A stretch of 53,584 bases of DNA from Bacteroidota bacterium (GTDB lineage: Bacteria; Bacteroidota; Bacteroidia; Bacteroidales; UBA932). The stretch covers positions 1 through 53,584 of the forward strand of contig JAKQLB010000155.1 in assembly GCA_029567375.1 (NCBI GenBank). Reading direction: 5' to 3'. Below are positions 26,614 to 35,700 of this stretch, in pieces (position 1 is the first letter of the stretch; the number at the start of each line of letters is the position of its first letter). Made by a program: the position numbers and the translations under genes. Below the pieces are notes generated by a model, which saw nothing but the letters and a program-made list of their open reading frames with translations, was not told the DNA's origin and did not search any database.

Positions 26614-26743
26614 AGAGACTATTCTTCTAGGTTTGAACATCACTTTTGAGAGGCTCGTACAAGAAAAAAAACAAGACAATTCCGAATTGGCGTTTGCACG
26701 TAAAGGACAGATTGTCAGAATAAAAGCCGATGAGATTTGTTAA
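26585..26743 (+). CDS. 52-residue protein overlapping the zeta-like gene, candidate partner
   Basis: The ATG at 26585 opens 52 codons in another frame and overlaps the kinase gene by 29 bases. The product begins MSELETRELRET, has an amphipathic helix to about residue 30 and ends in a beta-like segment with NSELAFARKGQIVRIKADEI. I recall similar small proteins following zeta-like genes in other Bacteroidetes. The overlap suggests coupled translation, and a shared terminator follows at 26789. An antitoxin role is inference only. Confidence 0.7.
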   Translation: MSELETRELRETILLGLNITFERLVQEKKQDNSELAFARKGQIVRIKADEIC

Positions 26744-26788
26744 ACTTGTAAGACTCTGCCAGCAAAATGAGAGATTATTAACCCAAAC

Positions 26789-26817
26789 ACTACTGCAGCA
26801 ATGCAGTAGTTTTTTTG
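26789..26817 (+). terminator. Strong terminator ending the kinase/partner operon
   Basis: ACTACTGCA (26789-26797) pairs with TGCAGTAGT (26802-26810) around a GCAA tetraloop, followed by six Ts. The tldD start codon follows three bases after the end of this signal, leaving no room for a normal leader if transcripts stop here. Confidence 0.9.
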
Positions 26818-26820
26818 TAT

Positions 26821-28233
26821 ATGACAGACTACTTTGAATTGTTTAACATAAACAAGGATCAATTGATCCTGCTTATGGAAGAGGCCCTCTCTTCCGGAGG
26901 CGAGTATGCCGACATTTTTTGTGAATACAGCATGCAGGAAGTGCTCGCGCTACGTGATGGTGAGGTCAACTCCATCCGCAACGACATCGATTTCGGAGCA
27001 GGCATCAGGGTCATTCGCAATGGTCGTACAGGTTATGCATATTCTGAAAGCACAGATATAAGGCATTTGCAAGCTGCCGCACAAGCTGCCGCCCGTATTG
27101 CGGAGAGTCCGGCCGGCGATAGAAAAAAAATCCCATTTACACCTCTAAAATTAGCCGACTATTATTCCCGCACCCATTCATCAGCCGATGTTGATGTTTT
27201 CTCAAAAAAAGGGTATCTCAAGGAGATCCACACAAAGCTTTCCGAAGGAGATGGCAGGATAGTACAGATTATCGGACAAAGCTCCTCTTCTCTGAGTAAG
27301 ATAATGTTCTTCAACTCCTTGGGGGAATTTTACTGCGACGAAAGGCCACTCTCTTCAGTAGCCTTCACAGCTGTATTCAGCCGGGATGGAGTTACCGATA
27401 ATTACACTAGTTCTAAAAGTTTCAGGATGGGAAATGAAATGTTCACCCCCGCCCTTGCAGACGAGATTGTTAATGAAATTCTCGAAGCCATTCCAACTGT
27501 ACTGGAAGCGGTGCGTCCTCAAGGTGGGGAAATGATGGTGGTAATGGGGGCCGGTGGATCAGGAATTCTGCTCCACGAAGCTATAGGGCATGCATTCGAG
27601 GCAGATTTCAACCGTAAAGGAATCTCCATATTTTCCGACAAGATGGGCAAAAAAATCTGCAGCGAAGTTATCAGCATTGCAGACGATGCCACCATTCCCG
27701 CCAACAGGGGTTCTCTCAATGTGGATGATGAAGGAGTACCCGGACAGAAGACTATGCTGATTAAGGAAGGGGTACTTACCTCTTATCTACACGACCGCAT
27801 TAGCGCCAAGCACTACAAAGTAGTTCCTACCGGCAATGGACGCAGAGAGTCATTCAGGTTTGAACCTCTCCCAAGGATGCGTGCCACCTATATGGAAAAC
27901 GGCTCCGCCACCTCCGAGGATATTATCTCCGGAGTACGAAAAGGCATCTATGTGGACAAATTCAGGAACGGTCAGGTGAAGATTGGAGCAGGTGACTTCA
28001 CATTCTTCGTCAAGAGCGGACGTATGATTGAGAACGGACATCTCACCCGCCCTATCAAGGATATCAATATAATAGGCAACGGGCCCAGAGCACTTGCAGA
28101 TATTCTGGAGGTAGCATCCGACGGAAAAATGGAAGATGGCACCTGGACCTGCGGTAAGGGTCAACAATGTCCCGTCTCGTGCGGTATGCCCACGGTACTG
28201 GTAAAATCACTAACGGTAGGAGGAAGCAACTGA
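26821..28233 (+). CDS. tldD: TldD family metalloprotease subunit
   Basis: From ATG 26821 the protein has 470 residues. It has the family metal site HEAIGH at 252-257 (HExxxH), within GSGILLHEAIGHAFEAD. TldD and TldE form a heterodimeric protease that degrades unfolded peptides; in E. coli it also processes microcin B17. A TTG at 26815 would add two codons and lies inside the terminator T-run, so ATG is preferred. The stop overlaps the tldE start (TGATG). Confidence 0.93.
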   Translation: MTDYFELFNINKDQLILLMEEALSSGGEYADIFCEYSMQEVLALRDGEVNSIRNDIDFGAGIRVIRNGRTGYAYSESTDIRHLQAAAQAAARIAESPAGDRKKIPFTPLKLADYYSRTHSSADVDVFSKKGYLKEIHTKLSEGDGRIVQIIGQSSSSLSKIMFFNSLGEFYCDERPLSSVAFTAVFSRDGVTDNYTSSKSFRMGNEMFTPALADEIVNEILEAIPTVLEAVRPQGGEMMVVMGAGGSGILLHEAIGHAFEADFNRKGISIFSDKMGKKICSEVISIADDATIPANRGSLNVDDEGVPGQKTMLIKEGVLTSYLHDRISAKHYKVVPTGNGRRESFRFEPLPRMRATYMENGSATSEDIISGVRKGIYVDKFRNGQVKIGAGDFTFFVKSGRMIENGHLTRPIKDINIIGNGPRALADILEVASDGKMEDGTWTCGKGQQCPVSCGMPTVLVKSLTVGGSN

Positions 28234-29552
28234 TGAGAGATATCACTTTGAAAGCGCTCCAGATGGCGCTGGATGCAGGTGCATCCGATGCACGGGTGGT
28301 TTTCGAGAGGGGAAACGGCGATATGGTCACAATCCTCAACGGAGAGATAGACCGACTATATCAGGCTGACAGCTCCGCTCTCAATTTCCATATTTTTGCC
28401 GAGGGCAGGTACGGCTCATTTTCCACCAATCTGTTTGATGACGCAACGCTGAGGAAGTTTTCCACCGATGCGGTCAAGGCTACACTCCTAATGACCCCCG
28501 ATGAGTGCAGATCTCTGCCCGACAGAAAAATTTGCTATAATGGAGGCGGACCTAACCTTCTGCAGTATGATCCTTCCATTGAGACACGTCCCTCTTCCGG
28601 AGGCGTTATTATTGCACACGAAGTAGCGGCCGAAATGCTCTCCGAGGAGAGGGTTATTTCAGCGGAGAGCGAGTATGGCGACTTTGTAGAGGAGTACTTC
28701 ATCGCAGACAGTCTGGGGTTTGAGGGATATCAGCGCAGATCCGCCTTTTCAATAGGTGCTACTTGTTCTGTCGCCGGTAAAGGGGACGAAAAGCCCGAGA
28801 GAACTTGGTATGAGGATGAGGTATTCTTTGCCAATCTCCGATACCATGGATGTGGAAAAAAAGCTCTGAAATTGGCAATTGAGAGCATTGGTCCGCTTAA
28901 AATGCCTTCCGGTTCATATAATATGGTCGTAGACAGGACCATTGCTGCAAATCTGGTCATACCTCTCACCGAAGCCCTCAAGGGCAGTGCCCTCCACACA
29001 CGAAATTCATTTCTGATGGATAAACTCGGGGAAAAGATTTTTGGGAAAAATGTCTTCCTGAGAGATATGCCGCATACTATCGGCAATGCATACTCCCGTC
29101 TCTTCAATATTGAAGGTATAGCGACAAAGGAGCGCGACATCATTTCAGGCGGCACTATTTGTAATTATTTCATTGACAACTATTACAGCCGCAAACTGGC
29201 ACTTGATGTTACTATCGGTAACCCTTCGGTGGTAATGATGCCTAAAAGCGAGCTTTTGTCAAATAATAAATTATCTTTGTCCGATATTTTGAAGAGAGCG
29301 GGCAAAGGTATTTATGTTACGCAGTTTAACGGAGGTAACTGTAATGCCGCAACCGGAGACATCTCCTACGGCATAGAGGGATTTCTGTTCGACAATGGAG
29401 AAATAGTCCATCCGGTAAACGAAATGTTAATTTCCGGCAACCTGGTCACCCTGTGGAACAATCTAGTAGCCGTTGCTGATGACCGGCTGGAGAGCCGCAA
29501 ATGGCAGATACCTTCGCTATGCTTCTCGAACGTAAATTTTAACGGACTTTGA
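28233..29552 (+). CDS. pmbA: TldE/PmbA family protein
   Basis: From ATG 28233 the protein has 439 residues and the PmbA layout: N-terminal beta-rich half (VTILNGEIDRLYQAD), central segment with YNMVVDRTIAANLVIPL, and C-terminal GIYVTQFNGGNCNAATGDISYGIEGFLFDNGEI. It lacks the HExxxH site, as expected for the non-catalytic partner of TldD. The open frame extends back to 28167 inside tldD, but the TGATG overlap at 28231-28235 fixes the start. Its stop overlaps nhaC in the same way. Confidence 0.93.
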   Translation: MRDITLKALQMALDAGASDARVVFERGNGDMVTILNGEIDRLYQADSSALNFHIFAEGRYGSFSTNLFDDATLRKFSTDAVKATLLMTPDECRSLPDRKICYNGGGPNLLQYDPSIETRPSSGGVIIAHEVAAEMLSEERVISAESEYGDFVEEYFIADSLGFEGYQRRSAFSIGATCSVAGKGDEKPERTWYEDEVFFANLRYHGCGKKALKLAIESIGPLKMPSGSYNMVVDRTIAANLVIPLTEALKGSALHTRNSFLMDKLGEKIFGKNVFLRDMPHTIGNAYSRLFNIEGIATKERDIISGGTICNYFIDNYYSRKLALDVTIGNPSVVMMPKSELLSNNKLSLSDILKRAGKGIYVTQFNGGNCNAATGDISYGIEGFLFDNGEIVHPVNEMLISGNLVTLWNNLVAVADDRLESRKWQIPSLCFSNVNFNGL

Positions 29553-31024
29553 TGAAGAAAAAGGAGAAAAAACCCGGTCTGCTTCTTTCGCTCGTCCCGG
29601 TAGTTATACTGGTGGTAATACTGGCTGTAGGAGTAGTTATTTTCGGTGAAGATGTTACCAGCGGCCCCTCACAAATTGCGCTTGTAACTGCCGCTATAGT
29701 TGCTTGTCTTATTGGAATGCTCTACCTCAAAGTACCATGGGCACGTTTTGGGGATGCGATGGGTGACAATATGAGCAAAACGAGTGAGGCTATTTTCATC
29801 CTGCTTATGATTGGGGCACTGACCTCGACCTGGATGCTCTCCGGAGTTGTTCCTACAATGATATATTATGGCCTCAAACTTATCCATCCATCGATATTTT
29901 TGCTGGTTACATTTTTGCTATGCTCCATTATTTCCATAATGGCCGGCAGTTCATGGACCACTGTAGGCACTATAGGAGTGGCAATGCTCCATGCCGGCCA
30001 GATCGTGGGTATACCCACCGGTTGGCTTGCAGGCGCAATTATCTCCGGTGCATATCTGGGTGACAAGATCTCCCCTCTCTCCGACACAACCAATCTCGCC
30101 GCGTCAGTTGCGGGAGTCGACCTCTATAAACATGTAAAATACAATCTGATCACCACCATACCGGCAACAATCATCTGCATTATAATTTACACTCTGGCAG
30201 GATTCTTCATAAAGACTTCCTCGAATTTGGATGTGGGAGCACAACTTGCTGCTCTCGAGGAAACATTCAATATTTCCGGATGGCTCCTATTGATTCCCGC
30301 AGTGACCATTTACCTGATTTTCAAAAAGGTTCCTCCGGTACTCACACTATTTATCTCGGCTTTTGTAGGTGCGTTGGTTGCTTTTTGGGCACAACCCCAG
30401 ATAATAGAGCAGATTGTTACCGGAATGAGCAGTTTCAAAGAGTTCTTTTATGCCATCCTCAAGATGATGTCCAGCGAGATATCTATCGAGGCCAGTGACC
30501 CTATGATCACCACTCTGGCCTCCACAAGAGGTATGAGCGGCATGGTCAATACAGTCTGGATAATAATCTGTGTGATAATGCTCGGAGGTGCCCTCTCTGC
30601 CAGCGGAATGATACAGACCATAACCGAGAGCATGCTTCGTTTCATGCACAACTTGGTGAGCATGGTAACCTCTACAGTATTAACCTGCATTTTCTGCAAC
30701 ATCATACTTGCTGACCAGTATATGGCCATATTGATTCCCGGAAAGATGTTTGGTGATGTGTATAGGAGAAAGGGCTACGCCCCCGAGATGTTGAGCCGCA
30801 CATTGCAGGACTCCGCCACTGTGAGCTCCGTAATGGTCCCCTGGAATACCTGTGCAGTTGCACAAGCCGGTGTGCTGGGAATTTCCTGCATGGTCTGGTT
30901 CCCTTACGCATTCTTCTGCTTTATAACTCCAATAATATCGATTATCATAGTGGCTATGGGATACAAGATACGCCGTCTCCCTGTTGAGAATGGCGAACCT
31001 GCAACAATAATATCCGAAGCATAG
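29552..31024 (+). CDS. nhaC: NhaC-type Na+/H+ antiporter
   Basis: From ATG 29552 the protein has 490 residues and about 12 membrane helices. NhaC-family motifs include the conserved GSSWTTVGTIGVA segment near 132-144 and ISGAYLGDKISPLSDTTN near 164-181. It exchanges cytoplasmic Na+ for external protons or related organic solutes. A TTG one codon upstream (29549) is less likely than the ATG. The TGATG overlap with pmbA suggests translational coupling of three functionally different genes. Confidence 0.92.
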   Translation: MKKKEKKPGLLLSLVPVVILVVILAVGVVIFGEDVTSGPSQIALVTAAIVACLIGMLYLKVPWARFGDAMGDNMSKTSEAIFILLMIGALTSTWMLSGVVPTMIYYGLKLIHPSIFLLVTFLLCSIISIMAGSSWTTVGTIGVAMLHAGQIVGIPTGWLAGAIISGAYLGDKISPLSDTTNLAASVAGVDLYKHVKYNLITTIPATIICIIIYTLAGFFIKTSSNLDVGAQLAALEETFNISGWLLLIPAVTIYLIFKKVPPVLTLFISAFVGALVAFWAQPQIIEQIVTGMSSFKEFFYAILKMMSSEISIEASDPMITTLASTRGMSGMVNTVWIIICVIMLGGALSASGMIQTITESMLRFMHNLVSMVTSTVLTCIFCNIILADQYMAILIPGKMFGDVYRRKGYAPEMLSRTLQDSATVSSVMVPWNTCAVAQAGVLGISCMVWFPYAFFCFITPIISIIIVAMGYKIRRLPVENGEPATIISEA

Positions 31025-31058
31025 TACATTTAAAATAATAACTGAAATTCACTATAAA

Positions 31059-31586
31059 ATGAAAATTGAAGACAACAAAGTAGTATCTCTGATCTACAAT
31101 CTGAAAGTCAATGGTGAGACCAAAGACTCCTGCGACAAGGAAAATCCGCTTGAATTCATAATGGGTATGGGCTATTTGCTCCCTAAATTTGAGGAAAATC
31201 TCCTCGGCAAGGGTGTAGGTGACAAATTTGACTTTGTCCTTTCAGCAGCCGAAGGTTATGGCGAACTCAACCCCCAAGCTATCGTTGACCTTCCCAAAAA
31301 CATATTCGAAGTAGATGGTGTACTCCAGGAAGAGCTTCTCGTGCCGGGCAATTATATCCCCATGATGAACCAAATGGGTGGTGTAATCCCCGGTAAAGTT
31401 CTGGAAGTGAGTGAGGAAAGCGTAAAAATGGACTTCAACCACGAACTTGCGGGACAATCACTCCATTTCACAGGAGAGATTACTGCAGTTAGAGAAGCTA
31501 CCGATGAAGAGCTTACCAACGGACTGCACGGTGAGAGAGCCATGCATAACTGCGAAGGCAACTGCTCCTCTTGCGGAGGGTGCTAA
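31059..31586 (+). CDS. slyD: SlyD-type FKBP peptidyl-prolyl isomerase
   Basis: The 175-residue protein has an FKBP/IF-domain architecture: N-terminal FKBP half (GMGYLLPKFEENLLGKGVGDKFDF), insert-in-flap segment, then LAGQSLHFTGEITAVREATDEE. The C-terminus is a short metal-binding tail with four cysteines and a histidine (HNCEGNCSSCGGC), as in SlyD, which delivers nickel and isomerises proline bonds. Its last codons overlap the convergent tsaD gene (31583-31586). Confidence 0.92.
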   Translation: MKIEDNKVVSLIYNLKVNGETKDSCDKENPLEFIMGMGYLLPKFEENLLGKGVGDKFDFVLSAAEGYGELNPQAIVDLPKNIFEVDGVLQEELLVPGNYIPMMNQMGGVIPGKVLEVSEESVKMDFNHELAGQSLHFTGEITAVREATDEELTNGLHGERAMHNCEGNCSSCGGC

Positions 31587-32611
31587 AGTTGGTTATAATC
31601 CGCAGCACGTGATATAGGCGCTACATCTATAGGAGCAAAAAGTCCTTCTCTGTAACGATAGAGTCCGGCTATGCCTATCATAGCTGCATTGTCGGTAGTA
31701 AATCTTAATTCGGGCAGGAATACATTCCAGCCCCGTTTTTCTCCTTCAAAAGTGACACGCTCTCTGAGATACGAGTTGGCGGAGACTCCGCCACCGAGGG
31801 CAATCTCCTTTATTCCGGTCTGTTTTGATGCGAGGATGAGTTTCTTGAGGAGAATATCTATCAGATCTTTCTGGTAAGAGGCGCAGATGTCCTTTTTGTT
31901 CTCTTCGAGAAAATCGGGATTCTCGGCAATATTATCCCTGAGGAAATAGAGGAGCGATGTTTTTATGCCGCTGAAACTGTAATCCAGACCGGCAATATTG
32001 GGCTTTGCAAAACGAAAGGCAGATGCATTTCCCTCTTTTGCAAGTCGGTCAATAATCGGACCGCCCGGATATCCGAGACCGAGCAATTTTGCACATTTGT
32101 CAAATGCCTCTCCAACGGCATCGTCTATAGTGTGACCGAGTATTTCAAAATCGAGATAATCATTGACTTTGACGATCTGTGTATGTCCTCCTGAGACAAG
32201 TAGTGAAAGATAGGGAAACTTCGGTTCCCTATGTTCCCTACCCTCAATCCTGATAAAATGAGAAAGTATGTGACCTTGAAGGTGGTTTACTTCAACGAGA
32301 GGCTTACCAGTAGCAATGGCAAGTCCTTTGGCAAAGGCAGTCCCCACCAAAAGCGATCCCAAAAGTCCGGGGCCACGGGTAAATGCTATGGCATCCAACT
32401 CTTTTACGGTGACACCAGCCTGATCCAGAGCCTGTGAGACTACCGGAAGAATATTCTGTTGGTGGGCACGTGAAGCAAGCTCCGGCACCACACCGCCATA
32501 CTTTTTGTGGACCTCCTGAGAGGCCATTACGTTGGATAGCAGATATTCTTCCCTCAGCACTGCTGCTGAAGTATCATCACAGGAGGATTCTATCGCAAGG
32601 ATTGTCACCAT
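31583..32611 (-). CDS. tsaD: tRNA N6-threonylcarbamoyladenosine transferase TsaD
   Basis: The 342-residue protein has the TsaD signatures: start ILAIESSCDDTSAAVL, metal ligands His110 and His114 in NHLQGH, and the C-terminal GGVSAN/FTTDNAAMI. It transfers the threonylcarbamoyl group to A37 of ANN-decoding tRNAs. It converges with slyD by four bases and is divergent from tamB, an arrangement I recall from other Bacteroidales. A -7 box (TAATTTTG, minus strand) is at 32640-32647. Confidence 0.96.
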   Translation of the reverse strand: MVTILAIESSCDDTSAAVLREEYLLSNVMASQEVHKKYGGVVPELASRAHQQNILPVVSQALDQAGVTVKELDAIAFTRGPGLLGSLLVGTAFAKGLAIATGKPLVEVNHLQGHILSHFIRIEGREHREPKFPYLSLLVSGGHTQIVKVNDYLDFEILGHTIDDAVGEAFDKCAKLLGLGYPGGPIIDRLAKEGNASAFRFAKPNIAGLDYSFSGIKTSLLYFLRDNIAENPDFLEENKKDICASYQKDLIDILLKKLILASKQTGIKEIALGGGVSANSYLRERVTFEGEKRGWNVFLPELRFTTDNAAMIGIAGLYRYREGLFAPIDVAPISRAADYNQL

Positions 32612-32639
32612 ATCTTCAATTTGGATTGAAATTTGTACG

Positions 32640-32666
32640 CAAAATTAGTAAAAATTAGTACTTTTG
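32640..32666. promoter_or_regulatory. Divergent promoters for tsaD (-) and tamB (+)
   Basis: On the minus strand TAATTTTG occupies 32640-32647, about 30 bases before the tsaD start. On the plus strand TACTTTTG occupies 32659-32666, preceded by TTTG at 32632-32635 with a 23-base spacer, and should serve tamB. Transcription from the latter would start near 32673, so the tamB start codon must lie after that. Confidence 0.6.
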
Positions 32667-32721
32667 TTTGATATACTGAAAATTAAAGCACATCAAGACC
32701 TGGAAAAAAATAGTCCTTGCG

Positions 32722-35700
32722 GTGGTCATTCTCACGGCACTTATCCCGACCACCCTCTATATTGCAATACAAATGCCTGCATTCCAGACATTTGTAGGCA
32801 ATAAGGTTTCTTCTGCGCTTTCCGAAAAAATAAATGGTAACATATCCGTAGGCAAAATCTCATATGCCCTTTTCAACCGTTTGATTGTCAAGAATGTTCT
32901 GGTTACCGGCCCTGCAGGCGACACTATTCTTCATGCGAATAAGATTTCCGTCAATCTACAGGCGCGAAGTTTTATTTCAGGTGAGATGAAGGCAGGTAAA
33001 GTAGTTGTCGATGGAGGTGAATTCAACATCTTCAAAATAACTCCTGAAGAGAGTAATCTAGCTCTACTTTTTGAAAAAAATGAAGCACAGCATGGGGAAG
33101 AATTATCGGAAGCAACGGAAGAGGAGCCTGACATGAGACCGGAAGAGTGGCCTAAATCGGTAAACATTGACAAAATAGAGATACGAGACTTCACATTCAG
33201 AGCACTTGACACATTCGACATCACCACCTATGCCGACCCCAGAACCATTGACTGGCGCAATATAGTTCTAAATGATATCAATCTCTCCGCACGTAATCTC
33301 CATATAGAAGAAGATGTGACATTAGAGCTGGACAATCTTTCCTTCAAAGAGGGCAACGGACTAAATATAAACACATTTAGCGGAAATATACGTCTCGGTG
33401 ACGTACTGGAATACAACGGACTTGACACAATTACCCGTAAGGAGATATACATTGACGATATGCTCTATGACGACGGGTATTCCAGACTTGTGACGGAGTA
33501 TTACTCGATGACATTTGACGATTTCAGTGACTTTTCGGATTATGTGAGGAAGGTTTATATGGGTCTGGATCTCAAAGAAGGATCATTTCTGGATTTCCAA
33601 TCCCTGAGAAGTTACACAGATGCTCTTTCATATTTTACTTTAAAATTCTATCTGTCCGGTGAAACTAAAGGCACTGTGAGTAATCTGGTCACCCGTTCGC
33701 TGAAAGTTCAATCCAAAACAAAACAAACTTTGCTTGATTTCTCAGCTCACCTCTCCGGTCTGCCTAAAGCCGGCGAGACAATGGCCAGTTTTGATGTTAA
33801 GAGATGCTACACCACCACCGCCGAGATAGCCGATATAGTGGAGTCGGTAACCGACACCCCTATTGATAAAAAAGCAATCAGCTCTTTCGCACGAGGTGAA
33901 AGGATCCATTTTGACGGAAGCCTGAACGGCTTCTTCGAAGACTTTGTGGCATTCGGTGAACTCGGATCCGAGGATCTGGGAAATTTCAAGGTTGACATCA
34001 TATGCCGCAATGAAAGAGGAGCCGGATATGAACTTATCGGATTTATTAAGAGCAGGGCATTCGACCTCGGGCGTCTGATGGACAACTCCCTTTTGGGGGA
34101 TTTTACCTGCGATGCCACTGTTTCAGCAGTATTAGGTAAGGAATCGAGCATAGATATCGAGAATATCAGTATCAGCGAACTCGGATTCAACAATTACAAC
34201 TACAGCAACATACTGGCAACGGGAAGGCTCGCCAATAATGAATTTGATGGACGCGTCATATGCAGCGACCCAAATCTTAACTTTATGTTTCATGGAGTCT
34301 TCGCCCTTGCAGGCAAGAGCAGTAATTCTCTCTACAAATTTAATCTGGCACTGGGTCATGCAGACCTTCACGCACTCAATTTCGACAAGAGGGAAATTTC
34401 CAGAATCAAACTCCTTGCCGATGCCGACTTCACCAAAACCAAATCCGGAGATTTATTCGGAGATATCCTTATCAAGAATTTCATCTGCTCTCTGGGGAAC
34501 GACCACTATGATGTAGGCAACATCAACCTGCGCTCAACTTCATACAAGAACGACTATAAACTACAGCTCAAATCCTCGTTTGCCAGAGCCGATTACGCAG
34601 GCACTGCCCCGATCTCCTCATTTGTATCAGACCTGCTTAAACTTACGGCCGAGCACCATTTAAGCCACTTATTTGAGACAAAGGAGAAGGCAGAGGGGCT
34701 TCCTGACATAAATGAAAATTACAGCTTCAATCTGCAGACTTTTGATATGAGACCGGTCTGCAGTTTCCTCATGCCCGGCCTCTATGTGGAAGATCGTACC
34801 AACATAAATGTCAGGATGACAAGTGACGACAAGCTGAAAATCAATATAAATTCCCCTCTGCTGGCATACAAACACAATTACATAAGAGATATTGACCTGA
34901 CTGTAGATAACCGTGACAGCATGATCACCACCATCATCAGATCCGGAATGCTGCAATCCGGCAACGTCAAAGGTTATGATGCAATCATTAAAGCTCTGGT
35001 AAAAGATAACGCCATAGGACTTAATCTCGGATTTGACAACGGAGAAAAGGCGGCCACATACGCTGACCTCAATGCCAGAGTATCATTCCCTGAGCCAAAG
35101 GAGAATGGATTGAATATTATTGCCGACTTTTATCCATCCAATATCGTTATTAATGGAGAAAACTGGTCCCTAAACCCCTCTTCAATAGGCTACAGAGAGA
35201 AAGATCTATCGGTAACTGGCTTCGGACTCTCCAATGGAGATCAGACTATCCGTTTTGACGGCCGACTCTCGGCAAGCACCGAAGATACACTTCTGGTGAC
35301 TTTGAACCGTTTTGATGCATCCGTGGCCAATCCCCTTCTCGATATACCGCTTGACATAAAGGGTTTTCTGACCGGTAAGGCCGAGTTTTTCAGCCTCTTT
35401 TCTGACAACAAAGGCATATTGCTTAATATTGAGGGAGAAAAAATGTCAATAGCCGGAGATCAAATCGGGGACCTTGGTATCCACACCAAATGGAATGAAA
35501 CCGCTAAATCTTTTGATTTTCTGGTCAACAACACAAAAAATGAATTCACACCCCTACATCTTGCAGGATCTTATTATCCAAACAAAAAGAGCATCGATGG
35601 AAACATGTCATTGGACAAATTCTCCCTTGTATGTCTAAACCCTATAGTCGAAGGACTCTTATCCGATGTCAGCGGGCACATTTCTGCAGATATTGACATA

